The position numbers were made by a program, and so were the translations under genes. From JBOHWJ01 sp050736615 (GTDB lineage: Bacteria; Desulfobacterota; Binatia; Binatales; Binataceae), in assembly GCA_050736615.1 (NCBI GenBank), contig JBOHWL010000136.1, forward strand, positions 17,443-81,442: 64,000 nucleotides of DNA. The letters run 5' to 3'. This document shows positions 1-7,939 of the stretch, in pieces. Positions within the stretch are counted from its first letter, which is position 1, and each line of letters starts with the position of its first letter. The notes under the pieces are model-generated. The model searched no databases. It saw only the letters and a list, made by a program, of their open reading frames with translations, and was not told where the DNA came from.

Positions 1-290
1 CGCTCGCGAGTCTTACGGGAGAATTGTCGATTTTGCGCAAGGCCTCGGAACTGACGGTGGTGTCGCCGGACGCAGGATGCTGCGGTATGGCTGGCGCGTT
101 CGGCTATGGCATGGAGCGTTACGAAATTTCACGCACAATCGGCGAGCGCGTGCTGTTGCCCGCGGTGCGCAACAGCCCCGCCGACACGCTGATCATCGCC
201 GACGGGTTCGCTTGCCGCTCACAAATTCGGCACTTCTGCCCGGACCGCCGGCCAATGCATTTTGCCGAAGTGCTGAACCTGACAACCTGA
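1..290 (+). CDS. Fe-S / FAD-linked oxidoreductase, C-terminal fragment
   Basis: The 5' end lies outside the window; the reading frame enters at base 3. About 95 residues are visible. They carry the CCG-domain signature DAGCCGMAGAFGY and a closing DGFACRSQIRHF-type segment. This is how the C-terminal iron-sulfur half of large FAD-linked oxidase/(Fe-S) proteins (GlcD-GlcF or D-lactate dehydrogenase-like) ends. Known for the family: CCG cysteines bind a cluster and pass electrons from a flavin domain. I infer a membrane-associated 2-hydroxyacid-type dehydrogenase, but the substrate cannot be told from this fragment. The LLM-family gene starts 36 bases downstream on the same strand, so the two may be co-transcribed. 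Confidence 0.7.
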   Translation, partial: LASLTGELSILRKASELTVVSPDAGCCGMAGAFGYGMERYEISRTIGERVLLPAVRNSPADTLIIADGFACRSQIRHFCPDRRPMHFAEVLNLTT

Positions 291-325
291 TCCGCATACT
301 GCGCGTTTGCAAGGGAGAAGAAACT

Positions 326-1333
326 GTGGCGATGCATCTTGGGGTAACGATTCCGCTCGATGGCTTCCTGAACCATCACGTGACCGATTTAGCCCGTCAT
401 GCCGAAAAGCTTGGCTTCACCGACGCGTGGTCATCCGAGACTTATCAGACCGACGCTTTCTCGCCGTTGGCCGCGGCGGCGGCCGTAACGCAACGGATCC
501 GGCTCGGCACCGCAATCGTGCCCGTCTTCACACGACCGCCGGCACTGATCGCGATGTCCGCCGCCGCGCTGCAGCAAGCCTCCAACGGCCGCTTCGTGTT
601 GGGATTGGGTATCACCACTCCGACCATCGCCACGCAATGGATGGGCGTCGAATACAAGCTGCCATTGACGCGAATGCGCGAGACTGTGGCGGCTCTGCGG
701 ATGGCGTTCAGTCAGCAAAAGATGACGCTGAAGGGCAAGGCGATTGTGGTAAACGGCTTCCGCCTTGACCCGTCACTTGAAAATCCACCGCCGATTTACA
801 TTGGCGCGCAGGGTGAAAAGATGCTGCGGCTGGCGGGCGAGCTTGGCGATGGCGTCGTGGTGAATTTCATCACGCCGGAGACTTTCCCTCAAATGCTCGC
901 GCATATCAAAGAAGGGGCGCGAGCGGCGGGCCGTCCGGCTGACAATTTCGATGTCGCCTGCCGCATCGTTATCGCGGTGGACCAGGAACATGAAATTGTG
1001 CGTGAGGAATTGCGCCGTGAATTGACCGCTTATCTCACCGTGCCACAATACAACAAGTTTTTTTGCGAAATTGGCTATGCGGACGAGGCGACCGTCGCAC
1101 TCGAGGCGTGGAATCACGGCGACCGCAAGAAGGCGCTCCAGTCAGTGCCGGACTACATGGTCGACGCGATTTTTATTTCGGGAACGCCCGACCATTGGGT
1201 CCAGCGTCTGCGCGATTATGAAAAGGCGGGCATCACGACCTCGGCCTTCAAATTTAATTCTTACGCCAAGACGCCGGAGGAGAAGCGCGCGAGAATCATG
1301 GCCGCGATGGAAGCGCTCGCCGCCGCCTGGTAA
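326..1333 (+). CDS. LLM-class flavin-dependent oxidoreductase
   Basis: A protein of 335 residues of the bacterial luciferase-like (LLM) superfamily, a TIM barrel using F420 or FMN. Visible family features are the opening LGVTIPLDGF, an early segment reading AEKLGFTDAWSSE, the strand around TRIRLGTAIVPVFTRPP-like residues (here QRIRLGTAIVP), GRFVLGLGI, and a late YIGAQGEKMLRLAGELGDGV motif. The reading frame stays open back to base 77, but that stretch overlaps the upstream gene. GTG at 326 has an AAGGGAG ribosome site about 7 bases ahead, and the ATG at 332 is a close alternative. Members reduce or oxygenate diverse substrates; this one cannot be given a reaction. A diverged relative lies at 2499-3458. 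Confidence 0.85.
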   Translation: MAMHLGVTIPLDGFLNHHVTDLARHAEKLGFTDAWSSETYQTDAFSPLAAAAAVTQRIRLGTAIVPVFTRPPALIAMSAAALQQASNGRFVLGLGITTPTIATQWMGVEYKLPLTRMRETVAALRMAFSQQKMTLKGKAIVVNGFRLDPSLENPPPIYIGAQGEKMLRLAGELGDGVVVNFITPETFPQMLAHIKEGARAAGRPADNFDVACRIVIAVDQEHEIVREELRRELTAYLTVPQYNKFFCEIGYADEATVALEAWNHGDRKKALQSVPDYMVDAIFISGTPDHWVQRLRDYEKAGITTSAFKFNSYAKTPEEKRARIMAAMEALAAAW

Positions 1334-1397
1334 CCGCCCTGGAGAGTTAAAATAAATCGCCGGATGGCCCGGTTTCCCGCAGCTCGTGGGTTTGCCT

Positions 1398-1448
1398 GGT
1401 CGCTTCGCCGCGCGCAGCGCGGCTCCACTAGCCACGCTCGAAATGACA
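1398..1448. repeat. Dispersed TGTCATTYCGAGC-type repeat, half copy
   Basis: Read on the minus strand, this begins TGTCATTTCGAGCGTGGCTA and runs on into a GC-rich arm. It matches the start of the larger copy at 59730-59986 almost base for base. The other inverted end is not visible here, so this looks like half an element. It lies in the 213-base gap between the LLM gene and the convergent His-rich gene. Confidence 0.65.
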
Positions 1449-1546
1449 GGGAAGGGCTTGTGCGGAGCTTCCTCGGATTCAATCAATTGAAGACATGCTC
1501 TCAGGGCGGCGGGCCTCGCATCCCGCCGCCGTTGGCCGCCCGTCAC

Positions 1547-2164
1547 TTACCAGCCGAGGAATTGGCCCACCATGGCGCCCAACTGTGAGCCATACTCAGG
1601 CCTGTAGTAGGGCGGCGAATATGATTGGCTATATGAATATGCCGGCCCTGACGCGTAGGCGTAATTGCCTTTGAGATTGTGGCCGCCATTGTCGCGCCCA
1701 ATCCGGCTGCTCAGACCCTGGATCACGTTGCCCAGCCGATGCTCAGCGTCTTTGTCACCGCGTGCGCGCGCCGCACGATAATCCTTCCATGCCACTGAGC
1801 GTCGTTGCATCAGATAAGCGAGTGATGACGAATTGTCGTAGGCGCCGTTGTAACCGCCATAGTAAGCCCCGCTGCCGGGGCCCTGAAATTGGCGGGCGAA
1901 ACCCGGGTTGCCGGAGGCGGCCCGACCCCAGTCATGATCATCGTGATGGTGCCTCCAGGCATCATCGTGATGGTGTCGCCAGTCGTCGTTGTCATGCCGC
2001 CACCAAGCACCACGAGGCTGCCATTCGTGGCCACGATTGCAGGTCCACGCTGGCCCGTGATGCCCGCGACCCCAACCATGGCCAGGGTGCGCTAGCGCAG
2101 CGGCTGGCAGCGCCATCATCGCCAAACCCAACACAGCACCAACCAATTTCTGCTTTGACAGCAT
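1547..2164 (-). CDS. His/Asp-rich exported protein, function unknown
   Basis: A protein of 205 residues starting at an ATG with an AGGAGGGG ribosome site about 10 bases upstream. Residues 1-25 are a clear Sec signal peptide, with cleavage likely after ALA. The mature N-terminus is HPGHGWGRGHHG, followed by two near-copies of DDWRHHHDD (roughly residues 60-75), then Gly/Tyr/Ser-rich sequence. A short helical, charged segment follows (about 115-160, with MQRRSVAWKDYRAARARGD), and the tail is aromatic, rich in Tyr, Ser and Pro. The His/Asp clusters suggest binding of divalent metals such as Cu, Ni or Zn in the periplasm, but that is inference. I do not recognise a named family, and no metal transporter gene is adjacent. 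Confidence 0.75.
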   Translation of the reverse strand: MLSKQKLVGAVLGLAMMALPAAALAHPGHGWGRGHHGPAWTCNRGHEWQPRGAWWRHDNDDWRHHHDDAWRHHHDDHDWGRAASGNPGFARQFQGPGSGAYYGGYNGAYDNSSSLAYLMQRRSVAWKDYRAARARGDKDAEHRLGNVIQGLSSRIGRDNGGHNLKGNYAYASGPAYSYSQSYSPPYYRPEYGSQLGAMVGQFLGW

Positions 2165-2498
2165 AGCCTGGACCCCTCCTCATTCCGAATGACGTTCGTG
2201 CTTCGATTTTGGTTACAGTCACTATCATTGTCTTTGTAGCGAGCGAGCGAGCAGCTTCTGACCGGTTCTAATCAGCAGCAAGTATGCCTTAGCAAAAGCA
2301 GTCAGGCGGTGCGGTAAAGCGTCTTTTAGCGAGTGTCAGCCGACGGTGAAAAAAAACTGTCGTTGACCAGCCATACCAGCCCGTGCGGCTCGTACGAAAG
2401 CGGCGAGACGATCTCAATCGGAATTAACGAACTTTAATGTTCTCGAGCGGGAGCGCTATGCTCGCAAATAAGACGGAATCAAGTAGGTGGTAGACAGC
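2165..2498. other. Intergenic region, 334 bases
   Basis: This separates two divergent genes, the His-rich protein (minus) and the second LLM gene (plus), so it must hold both promoters. It has a short GAGCGAGCGAGCAG simple repeat near 2240 and an A-tract near 2350. I could not identify convincing -35/-10 pairs or a structured RNA. Confidence 0.5.
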
Positions 2499-3458
2499 AT
2501 GAATTATGGCGTGTGCCTTTCACCCTTCCTCACCGATTCGTATGCCGATTTGGTTCGGCTGGCGCGAGAAGCGGAAGCTTACGGATTTGGTGGGATCTTC
2601 ATTCCGGAGGCCGCCAATGATGGGTTGATGTGCTGCGACGCCATCGCGCGCGCTACCAGCCGGGTCCGATTGGCCAGTTGGATCGCGAACATCTACCTGC
2701 GCCAGCCAATGCTCTGTGCCTCGGCGGCCGCAATGGTGCAGGAAGCGGCGGACGGGCGTTTTGTGCTCGGCCTAGGCGTGAGCCATCGCCCGATGCTCGA
2801 AGCACTCGGCATGGAAATGCGCGATGCGCGCGCATACTTGAGCCATTATATCACGGCGATTCGCGCAGTATTAAGCGGCCAGCCGATCGGGCCGCTCCGC
2901 GTGCGAGTGCCGCTAACGCCGGTTCCGATTCATGTGGCGGCCCTGGCGCTGGAGACTATCCGCTTGGGCGCCGAACTGGCCGATGGGCTGATGCTCGACA
3001 ATTGTACGCCGGAACGTTTGGGCCGCGCGATCAAGGTGGCGGGAGCGACGCGCGCGCGGTTTGGCCGCCAGTCCGCGCCTTTCGAGATAACCACCGGCGT
3101 GCTCGTGTTCCTTCATCAACGGAGCGATCGCGCGTACGACGCGGCGCGCCGGAGCATCGCACGTTACGCGATGCTGCCCGCGTACAATCGCCTGTTCGCG
3201 AATAGCGGCTTCATTGCTGAGGCGAAAACTATCACCGAAGCCGCGACGCGCAATGACGCGGCCGCCGCGGCAGCGGCAGTGAACGATCGGATGGTGGATG
3301 CGCTCTCGATAACCGGCTCGCCCGCGCGATGTCGCGAGCGGCTTGATCAATACGCCCGCCTCGGCGCGGACAATCTCGTCCTGCGGCCGAGTCCGGTGGA
3401 CGAAGATTACGCGACCTGCGTGCGCCAAGCGTTACGCGCCTTATCCTCCGCGCTATAA
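2499..3458 (+). CDS. LLM-class flavin-dependent oxidoreductase (second paralogue)
   Basis: A protein of 319 residues of the luciferase-like superfamily. It has the same landmarks as the gene at 326-1333: MNYGVCLSPF at the start, AEAYGFGGIFIPEA, TSRVRLASWIANIYLRQP, GRFVLGLGVSHRP, and a late ALETIRLGAELADGLMLD. Overall it is well diverged from the first copy. The ATG at 2499 has AGGTGG 8 bases ahead and gives an N-terminus like the paralogue. A GTG at 2487 would add four residues. The cofactor (F420 or FMN) and substrate are unknown. It stands alone, followed by a terminator-like hairpin. Confidence 0.85.
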   Translation: MNYGVCLSPFLTDSYADLVRLAREAEAYGFGGIFIPEAANDGLMCCDAIARATSRVRLASWIANIYLRQPMLCASAAAMVQEAADGRFVLGLGVSHRPMLEALGMEMRDARAYLSHYITAIRAVLSGQPIGPLRVRVPLTPVPIHVAALALETIRLGAELADGLMLDNCTPERLGRAIKVAGATRARFGRQSAPFEITTGVLVFLHQRSDRAYDAARRSIARYAMLPAYNRLFANSGFIAEAKTITEAATRNDAAAAAAAVNDRMVDALSITGSPARCRERLDQYARLGADNLVLRPSPVDEDYATCVRQALRALSSAL

Positions 3459-3486
3459 GTCGGCGCGATCAAACGATCTCGCAGCT

Positions 3487-3529
3487 AACGCTGAAAGGCA
3501 GCCACATGCGACCGCCCTTCAGCGTTTTT
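3487..3529 (+). terminator. Intrinsic terminator-like hairpin after the LLM gene
   Basis: AACGCTGAA at 3487-3495 pairs perfectly with TTCAGCGTT at 3518-3526, and a run of T follows (3525-3529). The loop is long, about 22 bases, with some internal GG/CC pairing possible. It sits 29 bases after the stop codon, as expected for a rho-independent terminator. Confidence 0.6.
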
Positions 3530-3581
3530 ATGATTCGGAAGCAGTAGAATGCGAAATCAGGCTTCGGATGAGGTAACCGGT

Positions 3582-4151
3582 TCAGCCATGCGCTTTGCGT
3601 AATCCATGCCCTTTGGCGCGGTTCGCGCTGGCGGCTATCGCCACTTCATTTTTGCGCAACGAGCGGTCCTTGAAGGCGGGCGAGGCCATCCGCGCTTCAC
3701 TCGGCGGGCTGGTTTCAACCGCAACGATTTGTGCGATATCGACCACCGGTGCATCGGGTACCGATACTGGAGTTTCAAGCGCCGCACGAGCTTCCGCAGC
3801 TCGTTGGAGGGACGCAAGCTTGCGCTCTTTCCACTGTTTGAGCCCGCGCCGCATATACTCAGGGTTGATGTCGAGCATGTCGCAGACGTTATCGAACGAG
3901 AAGACCCACAGTTTATCTTCGAGTCCGATCCATTCATCAGCGTCGCGGAATAAGCGCTGTCCCTTGCTGGTGGACGAGTCGATGCATTTCATAAAGCATT
4001 CGACCGCATCCTCCAATACGCTAAGGATGAGCCGCTTTTCGCCTTCGAGCAGATGCTTTTTGCGCATCGCCTCGAAGTACTGAATGGGCAAGAGCGTGTC
4101 GGGTTCGAACAGTCCCGGCAGTTTCTCGTCCAGAGTTTCCTTTTCCTGCAT
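3582..4151 (-). CDS. Uncharacterised protein with C-terminal HTH-like motif (paralogue of 32199-32654)
   Basis: A protein of 189 residues. The open frame runs further upstream but would overlap iscX; ATG at 4151 has AGGGAGG about 5 bases ahead. The core (residues 15-120) contains LLPIQYFEAM, EGEKRLILSVLEDAVECF, a DADEWI segment and FSFDNVCDMLDINPEYMRRGL. The last reads like a helix-turn-helix: FSF..VC..L.INPE..R..L. A diverged paralogue at 32199-32654 keeps the same order of motifs. The C-terminal 60 residues are Ala/Pro-rich and probably disordered. It begins 76 bases after iscX on the same strand and is likely co-transcribed with the isc genes. Similar short proteins occur in relatives without a named function; DNA binding is inference from the motif only. 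Confidence 0.75.
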   Translation of the reverse strand: MQEKETLDEKLPGLFEPDTLLPIQYFEAMRKKHLLEGEKRLILSVLEDAVECFMKCIDSSTSKGQRLFRDADEWIGLEDKLWVFSFDNVCDMLDINPEYMRRGLKQWKERKLASLQRAAEARAALETPVSVPDAPVVDIAQIVAVETSPPSEARMASPAFKDRSLRKNEVAIAASANRAKGHGLRKAHG

Positions 4152-4227
4152 TTTTCCTCCCTGGTCTCCCCTCATCGCTTCCACCACCCCGACCTCCTTA
4201 GTCTTAATGACGTAATACGACGATGTT

Positions 4228-4452
4228 CTATTCAATTTCGTCGTCGTTTTGCTCTTCGTACAGTTCGTGCCAAGCCATCTGCACGGCTTCGAGTTTGGTT
4301 TCGCTCGAACCGTCCGGCTCATCGTCGAATTCGTCGAGATCCAGGATCCACTGCCTCAGGTCCGTAAAACGCACATCAAGCGGATCCAGTCCTGGGTGAT
4401 TTTCGACAAGGACCTCGGCGATCTCTTCCGCCTGATCCCATTTAAGTCCCAT
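4228..4452 (-). CDS. iscX: IscX, small acidic Fe-S assembly protein
   Basis: A protein of 74 residues closely following the IscX/YfhJ pattern: MGLKWDQAEEIA at the start, DLDPLDVRFTDLRQW in the middle, and an acidic tail around LDEFDDEP. Known for the family: it binds IscS and Fe2+ and tunes cluster assembly in competition with frataxin. The ATG at 4452 was chosen because GGGAGG lies 11 bases ahead; an upstream TTG at 4461 would be too near that site. It follows hscA with a 75-base gap. That gap leaves no room for the ferredoxin gene (fdx) that lies between hscA and iscX in Escherichia coli. Confidence 0.93.
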   Translation of the reverse strand: MGLKWDQAEEIAEVLVENHPGLDPLDVRFTDLRQWILDLDEFDDEPDGSSETKLEAVQMAWHELYEEQNDDEIE

Positions 4453-4527
4453 TGCTGCCAAGTCCTCCCGCGTATTCCCGCCGGCCGCACGTTGGAATTT
4501 CGAGGTTCGCCGCCGTGCGCGGATACG

Positions 4528-6387
4528 TCAAGACAATTCTTCGATCGATTTCTTTTCCAGTGCCTGTTTGATCGCGCGGTCCATGATGCGCTCGGCAAAC
4601 GGCGTCGTCACTTCGTTCAACTCTTCGACCAATCCGGCGATAAGCTCACGGTCCTCGCTGTCGCGCGCATGGTCCAGGCGAGCGGCCGTCCGCTCGATTT
4701 GTTCCCGCTCATCTCCAATCAGGTCGCCATATTGGTCCATCTGCTTGCGCAGAGCGGCGAGGATTTGATCGGCGTCGTTGCGCGCGCTTATCAGCAGGCG
4801 CCGCTCGATATCCTCCTCGCCGAGGTCGATCGCCTCTTCCAACATTCGCTCGATGTCTTCGTCGATAAGGCCATAACTGGGTTTGACATCGACCGAATGT
4901 TCGCGTCCGCTGCGCTCATCGCGCGCCGTGACGTTAAGAATCCCATTGGCGTCGATCAGAAACGTCACCTCAACACGGGGAACGCCAGCCGGCTGCGGCG
5001 CGATTGGCCCAAGCTTGAAGCGGGCAAGGCTCCGGCAATCTTTGGCAAGTTCCCGCTCACCTTGCAAGACATGAATATCGACATGCGTCTGGCTGTCCAC
5101 AGCGGTTGTGAACATCTCGGCGGTGCTGGTCGGAATGGTGGTATTGCGATGGATCAGGCGTTCCATCACCCCGCCCATCGTCTCGATGCCGAGCGACAAT
5201 GGCACCACGTCGAGCAGCAGCATGTCTCCCTGGGTGCCCATTAACACTCCGGCCTGAACCGCTGCGCCGAGTGCGACCACCTGGTCTGGATCAAGGGAGC
5301 ATAGCGGTTCACGGCCAAAAAACTCCGCTACCCGCCGGCGGACCAGTGGCACTCGTGTGGCGCCGCCGACTAAGACCACGGCGCTTATATCCGCCGCCTG
5401 CAGCCCAGCGTCTTTGAGTGCGCGCCCGCAGCACTCAAGCGTCCGTTTGACCAACGGCCACGTTATGCTCTCGAATTCTTCCCGGGTCAAACCGCGTTCG
5501 ATATGGTGGCCAGGTAATTCCAGCCTGAGCATGGCCGTGTTAGCGTCAGTGAGCTCTTTTTTGGCATTTTCTGCCGCCAGACGCGCGCTATTCCATACGT
5601 GACGATCAGTACGCATCGCTGCGGGTGTTTGCGCTAGCAGCAGTTCGACTAACGCACGATCCATGTCATCGCCGCCCAGATGGGTGTCGCCGTTGGTGGC
5701 CAAGACCTCGAAGATGCCGCCTTTGATATTCAGGATGGAAATGTCGAAGGTACCGCCGCCCAAATCGTAAACCGCGACGCGACCTTCGGTTATCTGCTGA
5801 AGGCCGTAAGCCAGCGACGCGGCCGTGGGTTCATTGACCAGTCGCACGACCTCGAGGCCGGCCAAGCGTCCAGCGTCCTTGGTGGCCTGACGTTGACCGT
5901 CGTTGAAGTAGGCCGGCACTGTGATCACCACGCGCTCGACGCTCTCGCTCACAGCGGCTTCAGCCCGATGCTTGAGCGCGCGCAGAATCTCGGCGGAAAT
6001 TTGCGGTGGCGTATAGGTTCGGCGGCCGGCTTGAAAACGCACCACTGGGCCCGAAAAATCAGTGAAGCTGTAGCGGGTGCGGTCGTCGTCGGCGATTTCA
6101 TCGCCGCCAAGGCCCATGTAGCGTTTGACGGAGCGAATCACGGCTCCGTATTCGCCGCGTTCAAAGCCGATCGGCACCACCCGTCCGTCGCGTTCAATCG
6201 TCAGATGGGGTTCCATCCCGATGGCGTGTGCGCCCACCGATACGACACCGTCCGGAGCTATAGCCACGACCGAGGGCAATAGCGCGTTGCCGCTGGCCGG
6301 GTCGGCGATCACGCGCGGTTTGCCATCGTCCATGATGGCAATAAGGCTGTTGGTCGTGCCGAGATCTATGCCGAAAATTCGTGTCAT
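4528..6387 (-). CDS. hscA: HscA, Hsp70 chaperone for Fe-S cluster transfer
   Basis: A protein of about 619 residues, close to the 616 of E. coli HscA. The ATPase opens with IFGIDLGTTNSLIAIMDDG. The typical VYDLGGGTFDISIL and VVLVGGATRVPLVRR segments follow, then a substrate domain with LSLGIETMGGVMERLIHRNTTIP-type residues (shown here in part). The role is ATP-driven release of nascent clusters from IscU, recognising its LPPVK motif with HscB. ATG at 6387 starts the conserved N-terminus; a second ATG at 6411 would add eight hydrophobic residues and is less likely. I see no strong ribosome site. It sits between hscB and iscX, which separates it from housekeeping DnaK. Confidence 0.92.
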   Translation of the reverse strand: MTRIFGIDLGTTNSLIAIMDDGKPRVIADPASGNALLPSVVAIAPDGVVSVGAHAIGMEPHLTIERDGRVVPIGFERGEYGAVIRSVKRYMGLGGDEIADDDRTRYSFTDFSGPVVRFQAGRRTYTPPQISAEILRALKHRAEAAVSESVERVVITVPAYFNDGQRQATKDAGRLAGLEVVRLVNEPTAASLAYGLQQITEGRVAVYDLGGGTFDISILNIKGGIFEVLATNGDTHLGGDDMDRALVELLLAQTPAAMRTDRHVWNSARLAAENAKKELTDANTAMLRLELPGHHIERGLTREEFESITWPLVKRTLECCGRALKDAGLQAADISAVVLVGGATRVPLVRRRVAEFFGREPLCSLDPDQVVALGAAVQAGVLMGTQGDMLLLDVVPLSLGIETMGGVMERLIHRNTTIPTSTAEMFTTAVDSQTHVDIHVLQGERELAKDCRSLARFKLGPIAPQPAGVPRVEVTFLIDANGILNVTARDERSGREHSVDVKPSYGLIDEDIERMLEEAIDLGEEDIERRLLISARNDADQILAALRKQMDQYGDLIGDEREQIERTAARLDHARDSEDRELIAGLVEELNEVTTPFAERIMDRAIKQALEKKSIEELS

Positions 6388-6463
6388 CGCAAAAAAACAA
6401 AACTCGCGCATCGCACCGGCTGTTACCTATAGCCCGGGCGTGCGCGGAGAAACGACCTTTATG

Positions 6464-7108
6464 TCAGGCTGACGCGGATGATTCAAGCTCCCGGTCAACA
6501 TCACGCAAAAGCGTACGCAAATAGGCGATTCTCGACAGCACGGCTTTGAGCTCCGCAGTCAAGCGCTGGTTCGAATCAGCGCCGTTGTCCCAGCGCTGGA
6601 AGTTGCTTTCGAGGTCTCGTCGCGCCACGTCCATTGCGGCTTGCAGCTCGCCGCGACGCTCGACCACTACACCAGCCAGCTCGCGCGCCTGAGTGTCGTT
6701 CAAACTCGCTTCGCGAAATTCGGACAACTGCTCATGCACCTCGAAGACCAGCTCGGCGAGTTCGAGCGGCACGATTTTATTATCTTTGGCAAGCTGTTCC
6801 CCGTTGAGCCCGAGCCAGTAGATTCCGCGCGCCACGGGGTCGCGCAAATTTCGATATGCGCGCGTCAGCAGCGCCGTACTCTTCAAACTCGCGTCACGCA
6901 TCGCGGCCGCGCTATTGGCGAAGCGGTCAGGATGAAGTCGGCGGCCCCGATCGTGATAGGCGGCCTCAAGCTGGTTCGCGTCGATCATCAGCTTGCGCGG
7001 CAGTCCGAGCGCCGAGAAAAAATCCAGCTCAGCACCGGTGGGCGCGCCACATTCATCGCAAACGAGCCGCGGCGGCTGTTGCCGTCCGCATGACGGGCAT
7101 CGAATCAT
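6464..7108 (-). CDS. hscB: HscB, J-domain co-chaperone with N-terminal zinc ribbon
   Basis: A protein of 214 residues. The J-domain has the essential HPD motif at residues 59-61 in GRRLHPDRFA. The C-terminal helical domain ends near SRIAYLRTLLRDVDREL, and in HscB proteins this domain binds IscU. Unusually, residues 1-25 carry two CxxC pairs (C4/C7 and C17/C20, as CPSCG and CDECG). This forms a zinc-ribbon-like head that E. coli HscB lacks but human HSCB has in tetracysteine form. It would stimulate HscA ATPase and deliver IscU. It lies between iscA and hscA in the isc operon. Confidence 0.92.
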   Translation of the reverse strand: MIRCPSCGRQQPPRLVCDECGAPTGAELDFFSALGLPRKLMIDANQLEAAYHDRGRRLHPDRFANSAAAMRDASLKSTALLTRAYRNLRDPVARGIYWLGLNGEQLAKDNKIVPLELAELVFEVHEQLSEFREASLNDTQARELAGVVVERRGELQAAMDVARRDLESNFQRWDNGADSNQRLTAELKAVLSRIAYLRTLLRDVDRELESSASA

Positions 7109-7126
7109 GATTACGCCCGGATTATG

Positions 7127-7441
7127 TTAAACCACGAATGATTCGCCGCATCCGCAGGTGCGTTTGGCGTTGGGATTGACCAGTTTGAAGCCCGACGACA
7201 TCAACTCTTCGGCGTAGTCGAGCTCCGAACCGTTTAGATAGAGGAAGCTTTTCTTGTCCACGATGAGGCGCGCGCCGTCGCGTTCAAAAATTTTGTCGCG
7301 CTCCTTGGCAGCGTCAATTTCCATGCGATATTGCAAACCGGAACATCCGCCGCCGACCACCTTAACGCGCAGGCCCGCCTCCGGCTTGTCGGCGACCAGC
7401 GCCTTGATTTTAACGACCGCTGAATTGGAAAGAGAAACCAT
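7127..7441 (-). CDS. iscA: IscA/ErpA-type A-type Fe-S carrier
   Basis: A protein of 104 residues of the HesB/IscA family. The three ligand cysteines are visible: C33 in VGGGCSGLQY and C96/C98 in the C-terminal TCGCGESF. Members carry Fe or [4Fe-4S]/[2Fe-2S] clusters between the IscU scaffold and target enzymes such as IspG, which is encoded at 33153-34307. Sequence alone does not separate IscA from ErpA; its place between iscU and hscB favours IscA. It begins 20 bases after the iscU stop codon. Confidence 0.92.
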   Translation of the reverse strand: MVSLSNSAVVKIKALVADKPEAGLRVKVVGGGCSGLQYRMEIDAAKERDKIFERDGARLIVDKKSFLYLNGSELDYAEELMSSGFKLVNPNAKRTCGCGESFVV

Positions 7442-7461
7442 TCGAATACCGCCGCTCGCGG

Positions 7462-7896
7462 CTAAGCGTGCTCAGCCTTCTTTACCGGTTCCGGATTGGC
7501 GCTACCGACGGTGGTTCCCTGGTGCTTCTTCCAGTCGGCGATCGCCGCTTTGATTGCGTCCTCGGCCAGCACCGAACAGTGAATTTTGACCGGCGGCAGA
7601 TTCAACTCTTTTACGATCACGGTGTTTTTGATCGTCAGCGCTTCGTCGATGCGTTTGCCCTTGACCAGCTCGGTCACATAGCTGGAGCTGGCAATCGCGC
7701 TGCCACAGCCAAAGGTCTTGAAACGCGCATCTTCGATCACGCCGTTATCCGGATTAATCTTGAGCTGCAACTTCATCACGTCGCCGCATTCCGGCGCACC
7801 CACAATACCGGTGCCGACCGAATTGTCGTCCTTGGAAAAACTGCCGACGTTGCGTGGATTGCTGTAATGATCAATGACCTTGTTCGAGTAAGCCAT
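7462..7896 (-). CDS. iscU: IscU, Fe-S cluster scaffold
   Basis: A protein of 144 residues starting MAYSNKVIDHYSNPRNVGSF, as in other IscU proteins. Cluster ligands are C37 (with D39), C64 and C107. The HscA recognition motif LPPVK is at residues 100-104, just before C107, so this scaffold should be handled by the HscA/HscB encoded downstream. The C-terminus has an extra Lys/Glu-rich tail of about 15 residues. GGAGAG lies ahead of the ATG. It follows iscS with a 43-base gap. Confidence 0.95.
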   Translation of the reverse strand: MAYSNKVIDHYSNPRNVGSFSKDDNSVGTGIVGAPECGDVMKLQLKINPDNGVIEDARFKTFGCGSAIASSSYVTELVKGKRIDEALTIKNTVIVKELNLPPVKIHCSVLAEDAIKAAIADWKKHQGTTVGSANPEPVKKAEHA

Positions 7897-7939
7897 ATCT
7901 GTCTCTCCGTCCGCCTGATAAGTCCCGCACCTATCCTGC

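Noticed and set aside
77..325. N-terminal extension of the first LLM reading frame
   Set aside because: It overlaps the Fe-S oxidoreductase fragment in another frame, and the residues are Arg/Ala-rich and unlike the family; GTG 326 has a good ribosome site.
4528..6387. Housekeeping DnaK as the identity of this Hsp70
   Set aside because: Length, the position between hscB and iscX, and the absence of a grpE/dnaJ context favour HscA.
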